DNA of 64,000 nt, taken from the NCBI RefSeq assembly GCF_015223055.1, contig NZ_JADFBX010000010.1:1-64000 (forward strand), in the 5' to 3' direction. The stretch comes from Pedobacter sp. MC2016-24. GTDB taxonomy: Bacteria; Bacteroidota; Bacteroidia; Sphingobacteriales; Sphingobacteriaceae. Below are positions 36,855-46,649 of this stretch, piece after piece. Numbering within the stretch: position 1 is the stretch's first letter; each line of letters opens with the position of its first letter. The position numbers and the translations under genes are program-made. The notes beneath the pieces were generated by a model. The model was not told the origin of the DNA. It ran no database searches and worked only from the letters and a program-made list of their open reading frames with translations.

Positions 36855-37724
36855 ATGACTATGGAGAATGATAAGGTTTTAGATTATCGATTAATTATAA
36901 AGGTGTTGACTGGCTTCTTTCTGTTGTTTGCTACAACAAGTTTTGCCCAAGATCCTAACTTCCACATCTATTTGTGCTTCGGACAGTCCAATATGGAAGG
37001 CCATGTTCGCGCTGAGGCTCAGGATACCGTAAATCTAAGTCCGCGTTTCAAAGTATTGCAGGCAGTGGATTGTCCCGACCTCAACCGCATAAAGGATACC
37101 TGGTATATGGCAAGGCCACCGCTGGTACGTTGTAATACAGGTTTAACCCCAGCCGATTATTTCGGGAGAACACTGCTTGCCAAACTCCCGGAACAAATAA
37201 AAATAGGTGTAGTCAATGTAGCTGTGGGAGGCTGTAAAATAGAGTTATTCGATAGAGACATGTATGCCTCTTATATCGCTACAGCTCCGCAATGGATGAT
37301 CGGAACCATCAAGCAGTATAATGGTAACCCCTATTTACGTTTATTGGAGTTGGCAAAAAAAGCGCAAAAAGATGGCGTAATTAAAGGAATTTTGTTGCAC
37401 CAGGGAGAGTCTAATACAGGTGATAGTTTATGGGTGAAAAAGGTGAAAATTGTTTACGACAATTTGCTCAAGGATCTTAATCTGGAAGCAAACTCCATCC
37501 CCTTATTGGCTGGCGAAGTAGTAAATGCGGAGCAGGGGGGTGTTTGTGCAAGTATGAACGGGATTATTGCTACCCTGCCAAAAACCATTCCGAATGCCCA
37601 CGTCATCTCTTCCAAAGGCTGTACAATTGTGGCTGACAAGCTACATTTTGATGCGGCCGGCTATCGGGAACTTGGAAAGCGGTATGCCGATAAAATGCTT
37701 GCTTTATTGTATTCCATCAACTAG
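36855..37724 (+). CDS. CE6-like acetyl xylan esterase (SASA/SGNH domain)
   Basis: A single-domain SGNH esterase of 289 residues. After a signal sequence ending TSFAQ (about 33), the catalytic Ser lies in CFGQSNMEGH, the central block is ILLHQGESNTGDS, and the Asp-His pair lies in KLHFDAAGYRELG. The compact form and motifs match carbohydrate esterase family 6 and related acetyl xylan esterases. It directly follows another esterase of the same fold by 41 bases; the pair is expected to remove O-acetyl groups from different positions. Two adjacent ATGs (36855 and 36861) are equally possible starts. Confidence 0.86.
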   Translation: MTMENDKVLDYRLIIKVLTGFFLLFATTSFAQDPNFHIYLCFGQSNMEGHVRAEAQDTVNLSPRFKVLQAVDCPDLNRIKDTWYMARPPLVRCNTGLTPADYFGRTLLAKLPEQIKIGVVNVAVGGCKIELFDRDMYASYIATAPQWMIGTIKQYNGNPYLRLLELAKKAQKDGVIKGILLHQGESNTGDSLWVKKVKIVYDNLLKDLNLEANSIPLLAGEVVNAEQGGVCASMNGIIATLPKTIPNAHVISSKGCTIVADKLHFDAAGYRELGKRYADKMLALLYSIN

Positions 37725-37754
37725 AATTATTAACCTACATGATATCAAGGACAA

Positions 37755-39122
37755 ATGAAACCACGCTCAAAAATTAACTTGCTTTTCTTTATACTGTGCT
37801 GCATGGCGCCCTTATTTGGCAAGTCGCAAAATCCGATTGTACAAACCATCTATACAGCAGATCCGGCACCCCTGGTGCATAACGATACACTTTATCTCTA
37901 TACCGGGCATGATGAAGACAAATCTACCTGGTTTACCATGAAAGATTGGAGGTGTTTTTCGACTACAGATATGCTAAACTGGACTGATCGCGGCGCTGTG
38001 CTTTCGCTTAAAAATTTTTCCTGGGCAGGAAAAGATGCCTGGGCGGGACAGTGTATTTTTAGAAATGGTAAATTCTATTGGTACGTGCCAGTAAATCAGT
38101 CTAATGGCAAGGGCATGGCTCTTGGTGTTGCCGTTTCTACAAGCCCTACGGGCCCCTTTACCGATGCGCTTGGAAAACCTTTAATCCACAGCGGCAATGG
38201 AGATATTGATCCTACTGTTTTTATTGATGACGACGGACAGGCATATTTATACTGGGGAAATCCTTATCTAAAATATGTAAAGTTAAATAAAGACATGATT
38301 TCCTATGCTGGAGACATCATTACCGTTCCCTTAAATAAGGAAGGTTTTAACGTCCGTTTCAAAGATGCCGATAAAAGACCGTCAGCATACGAGGAGGGCC
38401 CATGGTTATACAAACGCAAAGCGCTGTATTATATGCTGTATGCGGCCGGTGGTGTGCCGGAGCATTTGGCTTATTCTACTGCGCCAACACCTACAGGGCC
38501 CTGGTTTTATCGTGATACAATCATGTCTGTCATTCAAAAAGGAGGTGCTTTTACAAACCATCCCGGTTTAGTAGATTATAAAGGCAAAAGTTATTTGTTT
38601 TATCACAACGGTGCCCTGCCAGGTGGCGGTGGATTTACACGGTCCGTAGCTGTTGAAGAATGTCTCTTTGATGAAAATGGGGCCATTATTCGAATGCTGC
38701 CATCTGAGGGTATTCAAAAAGCAGCTGGTCGTATTGACCCATTTAAGCGTGTAGAAGCTGAAACTATTGCCTGGGGAGAGGGTGTTGAAACGGAGAAAGG
38801 TATTACAGCTGATGCGGACATGTATGTAACGTCCATCAATCATGGCGATTACATTAAAGTGAGAAACCTCGATTTTAAAAAATCGCCAAAAGAATTCCAT
38901 GCGAATATCGCCGCTGTCTCGGCTGCCCGGATAGAAATCCGGATAGACAGTCTGACGGGGAAATTACTTGGCACGTGCGAGATCAAAAGTACAGGTGGAA
39001 TGGAAAACTGGTCAATGGCATCCACTAAAGTGGCTAAAGTAGAAGGGCTGCATGATATATACTTTGTGTTTAAAGGTGGGACTGGGGATTTATTCCATTT
39101 CAACTGGTGGAAATTTAAATAG
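37755..39122 (+). CDS. GH43 glycosidase with C-terminal CBM6
   Basis: A secreted two-domain enzyme. Signal peptide to about residue 25 (FGKSQ). The GH43 propeller at about 26-310 carries base Asp (YTADPAPLV), modulator Asp (DIDPTVFIDDD) and acid Glu (YEEGPWLYK). A CBM6 beta-sandwich at about 325-455 begins FKRVEAETIAWGEGVE and ends HFNWWKFK, the family signature. GH43-CBM6 enzymes are commonly arabinoxylan arabinofuranohydrolases, and the CBM6 can help select substituted xylan. The same architecture recurs at 53334-54710. Six bases separate it from the GH27 gene. Exact linkage is not readable. Confidence 0.9.
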   Translation: MKPRSKINLLFFILCCMAPLFGKSQNPIVQTIYTADPAPLVHNDTLYLYTGHDEDKSTWFTMKDWRCFSTTDMLNWTDRGAVLSLKNFSWAGKDAWAGQCIFRNGKFYWYVPVNQSNGKGMALGVAVSTSPTGPFTDALGKPLIHSGNGDIDPTVFIDDDGQAYLYWGNPYLKYVKLNKDMISYAGDIITVPLNKEGFNVRFKDADKRPSAYEEGPWLYKRKALYYMLYAAGGVPEHLAYSTAPTPTGPWFYRDTIMSVIQKGGAFTNHPGLVDYKGKSYLFYHNGALPGGGGFTRSVAVEECLFDENGAIIRMLPSEGIQKAAGRIDPFKRVEAETIAWGEGVETEKGITADADMYVTSINHGDYIKVRNLDFKKSPKEFHANIAAVSAARIEIRIDSLTGKLLGTCEIKSTGGMENWSMASTKVAKVEGLHDIYFVFKGGTGDLFHFNWWKFK

Positions 39123-39128
39123 AGATCA

Positions 39129-41177
39129 ATGATGATGAAAAAAACGACCGATATGAAACTTTTGTACATTTCTTTACTTACTGTGCTGATCTTCTTTGCT
39201 GGAACCGGCGTTTTAACAGCGCAAACAATTTGGCTTGATGAGTTAGACCTTAGTGCTGCGACGCAGGGCTATGGAATGGCAGGAAAAAACAAAACTGTAG
39301 ATGGTAAACCTCTAAGCATTGCCGGGAAAATTTTTGAGCGTGGTTTTGGAACACATGCAGAAAGTTCATTATCGATAAACCTGCAAGGAAAAGTAAGTTC
39401 CTTTAGCGCCCAGGTGGGTGTTGATGATGAAATTAAGGGCCAGCAACCAGCCGTAGAATTTATGGTTTATGGAGATGCAAAAAAACTTTGGTCGAGCGGT
39501 ATAATGAGATCGGGTGATGAGGCTAAATTATGCGATTTAAAATTAAATGGCATTCAAAAACTTGAACTGGTGGTTTCAGATGGCGGTAATGGCAATTACT
39601 ATGACCATGCAGATTGGGCAGACGCGAAATTTGAAACTTTGGGCTTAAATACCTTGGCTACCCTAAATCCAGTGCCTAAAGAGCCCTATATACTTACTCC
39701 GCCAGCACCGGCAAAACCCAGGATAAACGGAACTAGTATATTTGGCGTACGACCAGGCTCGCCATTTCTTTTCAGAGTGCCAGCTACAGGAGATAGACCG
39801 ATGTTGTTTTCTGCATCAGGTTTACCTGAGGGGCTGCAGATTGATGCGAACAGCGGCATCATCACCGGAAAGCTCGAAAAAAAAGGGACTTTTATTGTTT
39901 TATTGCGTGCTAAAAATGCAAAAGGCAAAGCCGAAAAAAAGTTTAAGATTACTTGTGGAGATCAGATCTCACTTACACCACCAATGGGGTGGAACAGCTG
40001 GAACTGTTTTGCGGGAGAAGTTTCTGCCGAAAAGGTAATGCGCGCAGCAATGGCCATGGAAAAAAGCGGACTGGTTAACCATGGTTGGAATTATATCAAT
40101 ATAGATGATTTTTGGCAAAACCACCGCGACGCTAAAGACAATTCGTTAAGAGGTGAGTTGCGCGATAAAGATGGAAATATTCTGCCAAATTCAAGGTTCG
40201 GTGACATGAAGGCACTTGCAGATGATGTTCATCGCCTTGGGCTTAAAATAGGCCTGTATTCAAGTCCGGGTCCATGGACCTGTGGTGGGTGTGTTGGTAG
40301 TTTCGGTTATGAACTCCAGGATGCCAAAAAATATGCGGAATGGGGATTTGATTATCTTAAATATGATTGGTGTAGTTATGGTGGGGTGATTGATGGAATG
40401 CCCGGTAATGATCCCTATAAAATAGGCTCATTGTCTTATCATGGAGGTAGTCAGCTTGCTACTGCCGTTAAACCGTTTAAACTGATGGGCGATTATTTAC
40501 TTCAGCAACCCCGGGACATTGTATATAGTTTATGTCAGTACGGTATGTCTGATGTGTGGAAGTGGGGTGGCACTGCTGGTGGAAATGCCTGGCGTACTAC
40601 AAATGACATTACGGATACCTGGACAAGCGTCAAAAACATTATTCTGGCACAAGATCAATCTGCCCAATGGGCTAAACCTGGAAACTGGAACGATCCCGAT
40701 ATGCTGGTAGTAGGCACTGTAGGATGGGGTAATCCGCATCCCAGTAAGCTTAAGCCGGACGAACAATATCTGCATATCAGTCTGTGGAGTTTGTTTTCGG
40801 CACCATTGCTTATCGGATGTGACATGGAGAAATTGGATGATTTCACGTTAAATCTACTAACCAATGATGAAGTGATTGCCCTGAATCAGGACCCGCTGGG
40901 CAAACAGGCTACTTGTGTTCATACGATTGGTGATTTACGCATTTATGTCAAAGAAATGGAAGACGGTAGCCATGCGGTCGGCTTCTGTAATTTTGGGCTC
41001 GAAAAAATCAACATCTCCTACAAGGATTTTGAAAAGCTTGGGATTAGCGGTAAGGTCATGGCCCGTGACCTTTGGAGACAAAAAGACATTGCAAAAATTA
41101 AAACAGAAAAAGAAGTACTGAATATCGAAGTGCCGATACATGGTGTAGCGCTTTATAAATTCTCTTCCGTGAAGTAG
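39129..41177 (+). CDS. GH27 alpha-galactosidase with NPCBM and Ig-like domains
   Basis: A retaining exo-enzyme for terminal alpha-D-galactose or the sterically similar beta-L-arabinopyranose. The N-terminus carries a signal peptide (ends LTAQT), an NPCBM module at about 33-165 (AESSLSINLQGKVSSF), and a putative-Ig domain at about 190-275. The TIM-barrel begins at MGWNSWNCF; nucleophile Asp413 (LKYDWC), acid/base Asp493 (TTNDITDTW). A short beta-sandwich closes it. Length 682 results from the two accessory domains. In cereal arabinoxylan alpha-D-galactose caps complex side chains. Oddity: the WNDPDMLVVG block is present and normal. Confidence 0.9.
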   Translation: MMMKKTTDMKLLYISLLTVLIFFAGTGVLTAQTIWLDELDLSAATQGYGMAGKNKTVDGKPLSIAGKIFERGFGTHAESSLSINLQGKVSSFSAQVGVDDEIKGQQPAVEFMVYGDAKKLWSSGIMRSGDEAKLCDLKLNGIQKLELVVSDGGNGNYYDHADWADAKFETLGLNTLATLNPVPKEPYILTPPAPAKPRINGTSIFGVRPGSPFLFRVPATGDRPMLFSASGLPEGLQIDANSGIITGKLEKKGTFIVLLRAKNAKGKAEKKFKITCGDQISLTPPMGWNSWNCFAGEVSAEKVMRAAMAMEKSGLVNHGWNYINIDDFWQNHRDAKDNSLRGELRDKDGNILPNSRFGDMKALADDVHRLGLKIGLYSSPGPWTCGGCVGSFGYELQDAKKYAEWGFDYLKYDWCSYGGVIDGMPGNDPYKIGSLSYHGGSQLATAVKPFKLMGDYLLQQPRDIVYSLCQYGMSDVWKWGGTAGGNAWRTTNDITDTWTSVKNIILAQDQSAQWAKPGNWNDPDMLVVGTVGWGNPHPSKLKPDEQYLHISLWSLFSAPLLIGCDMEKLDDFTLNLLTNDEVIALNQDPLGKQATCVHTIGDLRIYVKEMEDGSHAVGFCNFGLEKINISYKDFEKLGISGKVMARDLWRQKDIAKIKTEKEVLNIEVPIHGVALYKFSSVK

Positions 41178-41206
41178 TACATTTTTTTAACCCAATTGAA
41201 CCAGAC

Positions 41207-42178
41207 ATGAAAATAAAGATGATCATCATTTTGATGTTGCTTATCGTGGGAACGCAGCATCAGTTAAATGCACAAAATCCCATTATAAAACATATTTTTA
41301 CTGCTGATCCTGCACCCATTGTGTATAAAAATACGGTGTATTTATATGCTGGGCATGATACAGCGTCAGTACGTGACAAGAATTACAAAATGCCCGACTG
41401 GCATGTGTTTTCCTCTAAGGATATGGTTAACTGGAAGGATCATGGTGCGCTGCTATCACCTAAAACCTTCTCCTGGGCAACAGGCGATGCTTATGCCGCT
41501 CAGTGTATTGAATATAAAGATAAGTTCTACTGGTTTGTTTCCACCTTTCATAAAAATGATATAAATAGTAGGGGTGGAGCCGCTATAGGTGTAGCTGTTT
41601 CCGATAGTCCGATAGGCCCATTTACAGATGCTATCGGAAAAGCATTGGTTACGAACGAGATGACAACAGATATGAAGCATGCCTGGGACGATATTGACCC
41701 TACTGTATTTGTGGATGATGACGGGCAGGTCTACTTATTCTGGGGTAACGGCAGTTGCAAATGGGTAAAGCTTAAAAATAACATGACCGAGCTGGATGGT
41801 CCCATTAGTGCTTTTAAACCCCAAAATTATATTGAAGGTCCCTGGGTTTACAAAAGAAATGGCCATTATTATCTCGTTTACGCTGGCGCAGGTACAAAAC
41901 CCGAAATCATAGCATATTGTATGGCTGAAAAGCCTGAAGGCCCATGGATTTATAAAGGTATTATACAAGGCAATGTTCTGAATAGCTTTACTACGCACCC
42001 CGGTATTGTAGATTTTAAAGGCAAATCTTACTTTTTTTATCACAACGGGGCATTACCAACTGGCGGGAGTTACAGGCGGTCGATCTGTATAGATTATATG
42101 TATTATAATGCTGATGGGACGATACAGAAAGTTATTGAAACGACTAATGGTGTGGCTGCGGTAAAAAATAATAAATAG
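41207..42178 (+). CDS. GH43 glycosidase, catalytic domain only
   Basis: A secreted 323-residue GH43 enzyme with signal peptide to about 23 (QLNAQ). Active-site residues: base Asp in FTADPAPIV, modulator Asp in DIDPTVFVDDD, acid Glu in YIEGPWVYK. It is close in the propeller to the CBM6-bearing GH43s at 37755 and 53334 but ends right after the propeller, without a binding module. Probably acts on released oligosaccharides as alpha-L-arabinofuranosidase or beta-xylosidase. It lies between the GH27 and tandem-esterase genes with short gaps, as part of the same transcript. Confidence 0.9.
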   Translation: MKIKMIIILMLLIVGTQHQLNAQNPIIKHIFTADPAPIVYKNTVYLYAGHDTASVRDKNYKMPDWHVFSSKDMVNWKDHGALLSPKTFSWATGDAYAAQCIEYKDKFYWFVSTFHKNDINSRGGAAIGVAVSDSPIGPFTDAIGKALVTNEMTTDMKHAWDDIDPTVFVDDDGQVYLFWGNGSCKWVKLKNNMTELDGPISAFKPQNYIEGPWVYKRNGHYYLVYAGAGTKPEIIAYCMAEKPEGPWIYKGIIQGNVLNSFTTHPGIVDFKGKSYFFYHNGALPTGGSYRRSICIDYMYYNADGTIQKVIETTNGVAAVKNNK

Positions 42179-42215
42179 TAAAATCGGTATGATATACGAA
42201 TACATTGAACCAATA

Positions 42216-44171
42216 ATGAAACCAGATATGATTAAAATAACCAGATATTTAAGTGTACAGCGGCTATTGCTTGCCGGCACTGCGATTTTGTTCAGTATAC
42301 CTGTTTTTTCCCAGGGGATTGTGGCGCCTGCTGCTCCGGGTTTTGATGTTGAAAATTTGGCTATTCCACATGGAAAAATAGACACCATCAGTTATTATTC
42401 TAAAACTGTTGGCCATAACAGAAAGGCAATAACCTATACTCCACCAGGATATTCCAAAAAAATAAAGTACCCTGTTTTGTATTTACTGCATGGGATTGGT
42501 GGAGATGAAAGGGAGTGGTTAAATGGGGGCAAGCCTCAGGTGATCCTGGATAACCTGTATGCTGCGGGTAAGTTAGCGCCTATGATTGTGGTGATGCCTA
42601 ACGGACGTGCCATGAAAGATGACCGGCCCATTGGTAATATCATGTCCAGGGATAAGGTAGCCGCATTCTCCACTTTTGAACAAGATTTATTGAACGATCT
42701 GATTCCTTTTGTTGAAAAGAAGTTCAGTGTACATCAAGATCGGGATCAGCGTGCCATTGCCGGATTATCTATGGGCGGTGGACAATCTCTAAATTTTGGT
42801 TTGGGTAACCTGGATAAATTTGCCTGGGTTGGTGGATTCTCCTCAGCTCCAAATACAAAAACGCCTCAGGAATTGGTTCCGGATCCTGAAAAAGCAATAC
42901 GTATGCTTAAGGTGTTGTTCATATCCTGCGGAGCCAGTGACAATTTAATTGTGAATAGTAAGCGTACTCATGATTATCTAAAAAAAAATAAGGTGCCACA
43001 CATCTATTTTATTGAACCAGGAGTACATGATTTTAAGGTTTGGAAAAATGGGTTGTATATGTTTTCTCAATTGTTATTTAAGCCAGTTGATACTGCCTCA
43101 TTTTCTAAATATCCGGTTAGTGGCGTGCCTGCCTCAACCAACATTGGTTCAAATCAGTATCCCCAGATTCTGTCTGACCACCGGGTGGTTTTTAAGGTTC
43201 AGGCACATGAAGCCACAAAGGTTCAGGTTGATTTGGGTAAAAAATATGATATGATTAAGGATGAATCGGGAAGCTGGAGGGCCACAACCGATTCTGTTGG
43301 CGAAGGATTTCATTATTATTCACTGATTATTGATGGTGTCGCTGTGGCCGATCCTTCGAGTAAAACTTACTATGGAATGGGGAGGATGGCCAGTGGTATA
43401 GAGATTCCATTTGCTGCCGGAACTTATTATGCTTTGAAAGATGTGCCGCATGGAGAAATTCGAATTAAAAAATATTTTTCAAAGATCACCAATTCCTGGC
43501 GCCAGCTAAATGTTTATACCCCGCCTGGTTATGATGCCCAGATTAATGAAAAATATCCGGTATTGTATATTCTGCATGGTGGTGGTGAAGATGAAACCGG
43601 CTGGGCAAGTCAGGGAAAAGCGGATCTGATTTTGGATAACCTCATCGCCGTGCAAAAAGCAAAGCCTATGATTATAGTGATGCCGGATGCAAATATTGGC
43701 GGCCCCGCTTTTGGCGAGTGGGGACTAAAAGCTTTTGAATCAGAATTGAAAGATGTTGTTATACCTTTAATTGAGAACAGTTACCGGACAAAAAATGATG
43801 CGGCAAACCGGGCTTTGGCTGGTTTGTCTATGGGTGGGATGCATACGCTGTATACTGGATTGAAAAATACGGATATGTTTGCTTATTTGGGTGTTTTTAG
43901 TTCTGGCTGGGTAGTTCCCCGTCAGAACACTATCGCAGATGAACAATATGCATTTATGAAGCTTAACAAGGATAAAATAAACAATAACCTTAAACAATTT
44001 TGGATTGCTATGGGTGGTAAAGCGGATATTGCTTACAACAATTGTCAGCTCATGCTTGATCGGCTTAGGGAAGTAAAAGTCAATTATGCGTACCAGGAGT
44101 ATCCAGGTGGTCATAGTTGGCCGGTATGGAGAAATAATCTCTATAAGTTTGCTTCCTTGTTGTTTATGTAG
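42216..44171 (+). CDS. Tandem CE1 esterase (feruloyl/acetyl xylan esterase) with central E-set domain
   Basis: Two alpha/beta-hydrolase esterase domains in one chain. I take ATG 42216 since it gives a normal signal peptide (ends FSQG); the upstream ATG 42189 adds nine residues. Esterase 1 (about 45-290) has nucleophile motif GLSMGGG (Ser185); esterase 2 (about 425-650) has GLSMGG (Ser538). Each ends with an HSW/HDF-type catalytic His (VHDFKVW, GGHSWPVW). Between them (about 310-410) is a CBM48-like E-set beta-sandwich (VVFKVQAHEATKVQVDLG). Such CE1 domains cleave ferulate or acetate from arabinoxylan. Having both in one protein suggests two ester types removed together. Confidence 0.9.
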   Translation: MKPDMIKITRYLSVQRLLLAGTAILFSIPVFSQGIVAPAAPGFDVENLAIPHGKIDTISYYSKTVGHNRKAITYTPPGYSKKIKYPVLYLLHGIGGDEREWLNGGKPQVILDNLYAAGKLAPMIVVMPNGRAMKDDRPIGNIMSRDKVAAFSTFEQDLLNDLIPFVEKKFSVHQDRDQRAIAGLSMGGGQSLNFGLGNLDKFAWVGGFSSAPNTKTPQELVPDPEKAIRMLKVLFISCGASDNLIVNSKRTHDYLKKNKVPHIYFIEPGVHDFKVWKNGLYMFSQLLFKPVDTASFSKYPVSGVPASTNIGSNQYPQILSDHRVVFKVQAHEATKVQVDLGKKYDMIKDESGSWRATTDSVGEGFHYYSLIIDGVAVADPSSKTYYGMGRMASGIEIPFAAGTYYALKDVPHGEIRIKKYFSKITNSWRQLNVYTPPGYDAQINEKYPVLYILHGGGEDETGWASQGKADLILDNLIAVQKAKPMIIVMPDANIGGPAFGEWGLKAFESELKDVVIPLIENSYRTKNDAANRALAGLSMGGMHTLYTGLKNTDMFAYLGVFSSGWVVPRQNTIADEQYAFMKLNKDKINNNLKQFWIAMGGKADIAYNNCQLMLDRLREVKVNYAYQEYPGGHSWPVWRNNLYKFASLLFM

Positions 44172-44192
44172 TTTGTTGTTAATTAGATTGTA

Positions 44193-46625
44193 ATGGTGAT
44201 TTTTGGAAAAAAAATAAATAGCTGTTTTTTTAGAAGTGTAATCTGTAAAATTGTTTGTGCTGCGCTATTTTTTTGCGGAGAAGCAAAAGCGCAGGAAAAA
44301 CTTTATGCCAATACGTTTCCGCTTGGAGATGTGACCTTGTTGGACGGTTCTTTTAGAAAGGCGAGAGATCTTAACATTAAAACGCTGTTGGCATATGATG
44401 TAGACCGTATGTTGGCTCCATACCTTAAAGAGGCCGGTTTAAAACCAAAGAAAGACAGTTATAAGAACTGGGAAGGTTTAGATGGGCATATTGGCGGACA
44501 CTATTTAACTGCAATGGCACTTAATTACGCCTCTACTAAAAACCCGGAATGTAAACGTCGGATGGATGAAATGGTTCAAGAACTGAAGGCCTGCCAGGAT
44601 AAAAATGGAATCAGTCATCCGGAATGGGGTATCGGTTATGCCGGCGGTGTGCCGAACAGTGCTGAAATATGGTCTACATTGAAGAAGGGAGATTTTAAAG
44701 CTTACCGCGCCGCCTGGGTACCTTGGTATAACGTGCATAAAATGTACGCCGGCTTAAGGGATGCCTGGCTGTATGGCGGGAATCAAGATGCAGAAGAGAT
44801 TTTTTTGAAATTTTGTGATTGGGCAATTGACATCACATCTGCGCTTTCTGAAACCCAAATGCAAGCTATGCTTGATACCGAGCATGGCGGGATGAATGAA
44901 GAGCTGGCCGATGCCTATCAAATGACCGGTGACAAGAAGTATCTCGTTGCGGCAAAAAGATTTTCTCATCAGCGACTGTTGACACCACTTGCAGCGGGTG
45001 TAGATCAGTTGGATAATCAGCATGCCAATACACAGGTGCCAAAGGCAATCGGTTTTCAGCGTATAGCTGAACTGAGTCATGATAATCAATACATGAAATC
45101 CAGTAATTTTTTCTGGGAAACAGTAACCCGTAACCGTACACTTGCATTTGGAGGAAATAGCAGACGTGAATTTTTTCCGAGTGCAGCCGCGAGTAGCGAC
45201 TTTATAAATGATGTTGAAGGACCTGAATCCTGCAATACCTACAACATGTTGAAACTTACTGAGGGATTATTCAGGGAGCAACCCGATGCAAAATATGTAG
45301 ATTTTTATGAGCGGGCATTGTACAATCACATTTTATCTACCCAACATCCGGAGCATGGTGGATATGTGTATTTTACGCCGGTCAGACCCAGGCATTACAG
45401 GGTTTATTCTGCACCAAATGAAGCCATGTGGTGTTGTGTGGGAAGCGGAATGGAAAATCATGGTAAGTATAACGAGTTTATTTACGCTCATAAAAAAGAT
45501 TCCTTGTATTTAAACTTGTTTATCGCTTCGACATTAAATTGGAAAGAAAAAAACATCACCTTAAAACAGGATACTTCTTTCCCTGACGAGGAGCAGTCTA
45601 CGTTGACCATTACCAAAGGATCCGCAAAATTTACATTGATGCTAAGGTACCCGTCATGGCTGAAGCAGGGTGGCATGCAAATATTTGTAAATGGTAAGGT
45701 TACAAAATATGAAAGGCTTCCGTCGTCTTATATTGGTGTGGAAAGGACATGGAAAAAAGGTGATGTGGTCAAAGTCATCATGCCTATGCAAACCACTATC
45801 GAGCAAATGCCAAACGTGCCTGAGTATATCGCTATTATGCGTGGCCCGATCATGCTGGCTGCGAAGACAAAAACAGAAGCATTGAAAGGAATGGTTGCAG
45901 ACGATAGCCGTTGGGGGCATATTGCCGGCGGACCAAAGCTTCCAGTTGATCAGGCACCCATCATTATTGAAGACAATAGTGCCGCAATCCCGGGAAAGGT
46001 CGTACCTGTAGCCGGACAACCCATGACTTTCTCTTTTGTCAATGAAAAGATCATCAATCCTGAAAAATTGGTGCTGCAACCTTTTTATCGTGTTCACGAT
46101 TCAAGGTATATGGCTTACTGGATGAGATTAACGCCTTTGCAGTATGTCAATTACCTGGATTCGGTAGCAAAAATAGAGACCGACAAACTTAATCTGGATA
46201 AACGAACCATAGATTTTGTAGCACCTGGCGAGCAGCAACCAGAGGTTGACCATGCCATGCGACAGGAAAATTCCCGTACGGGTTCTTTCACCGATGAATT
46301 CTGGCGCAGTGCTTCCAATGGCGGATATTTTAGTTATCACATGTCTACACAGGGGCTTACAGATCTGTCGTTGAATGTCAGATACCACTTTTCTGCAAGG
46401 CCGGGAGAAAAGTTTGAAATTTATATTGATGACCAAAGACTTCAGGTTGTAGATCGTGCCGAAGAGGTACGTAAACCGGGCTTCTATCATCAAGAATATC
46501 CTATTCCAGCTGAAATGTTAAAAGGAAAACAGCAGGTTAGCGTTAAATTCCTGGCATTATCCGGAAAATCTACAGCGCCAGTTTACCGTGTCAGACTCGT
46601 GAAAAGCAAAATAATTGATAAATAG
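44193..46625 (+). CDS. GH127/GH146-type beta-L-arabinofuranosidase
   Basis: A DUF1680-type (alpha/alpha)6-barrel glycosidase that uses a cysteine nucleophile with bound zinc. Glu345 and Cys347 (ESCNTYN) and the adjacent Cys414 and Cys415 (MWCCVGSG) match HypBA1 Glu338, Cys340, Cys417 and Cys418. A signal peptide ends near AKAQ. C-terminal beta domains (about 640-810) include the DUF4986-like part. Length 810. Its activity, release of beta-L-arabinofuranose, is unusual for xylan, where arabinofuranose is mostly alpha. It is embedded among GH43, GH95 and GH31, so a minor beta-linked branch or another pentose residue is a plausible target. Confidence 0.9.
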   Translation: MVIFGKKINSCFFRSVICKIVCAALFFCGEAKAQEKLYANTFPLGDVTLLDGSFRKARDLNIKTLLAYDVDRMLAPYLKEAGLKPKKDSYKNWEGLDGHIGGHYLTAMALNYASTKNPECKRRMDEMVQELKACQDKNGISHPEWGIGYAGGVPNSAEIWSTLKKGDFKAYRAAWVPWYNVHKMYAGLRDAWLYGGNQDAEEIFLKFCDWAIDITSALSETQMQAMLDTEHGGMNEELADAYQMTGDKKYLVAAKRFSHQRLLTPLAAGVDQLDNQHANTQVPKAIGFQRIAELSHDNQYMKSSNFFWETVTRNRTLAFGGNSRREFFPSAAASSDFINDVEGPESCNTYNMLKLTEGLFREQPDAKYVDFYERALYNHILSTQHPEHGGYVYFTPVRPRHYRVYSAPNEAMWCCVGSGMENHGKYNEFIYAHKKDSLYLNLFIASTLNWKEKNITLKQDTSFPDEEQSTLTITKGSAKFTLMLRYPSWLKQGGMQIFVNGKVTKYERLPSSYIGVERTWKKGDVVKVIMPMQTTIEQMPNVPEYIAIMRGPIMLAAKTKTEALKGMVADDSRWGHIAGGPKLPVDQAPIIIEDNSAAIPGKVVPVAGQPMTFSFVNEKIINPEKLVLQPFYRVHDSRYMAYWMRLTPLQYVNYLDSVAKIETDKLNLDKRTIDFVAPGEQQPEVDHAMRQENSRTGSFTDEFWRSASNGGYFSYHMSTQGLTDLSLNVRYHFSARPGEKFEIYIDDQRLQVVDRAEEVRKPGFYHQEYPIPAEMLKGKQQVSVKFLALSGKSTAPVYRVRLVKSKIIDK

Positions 46626-46649
46626 AACTTATATCCGGTATCAGATTAA

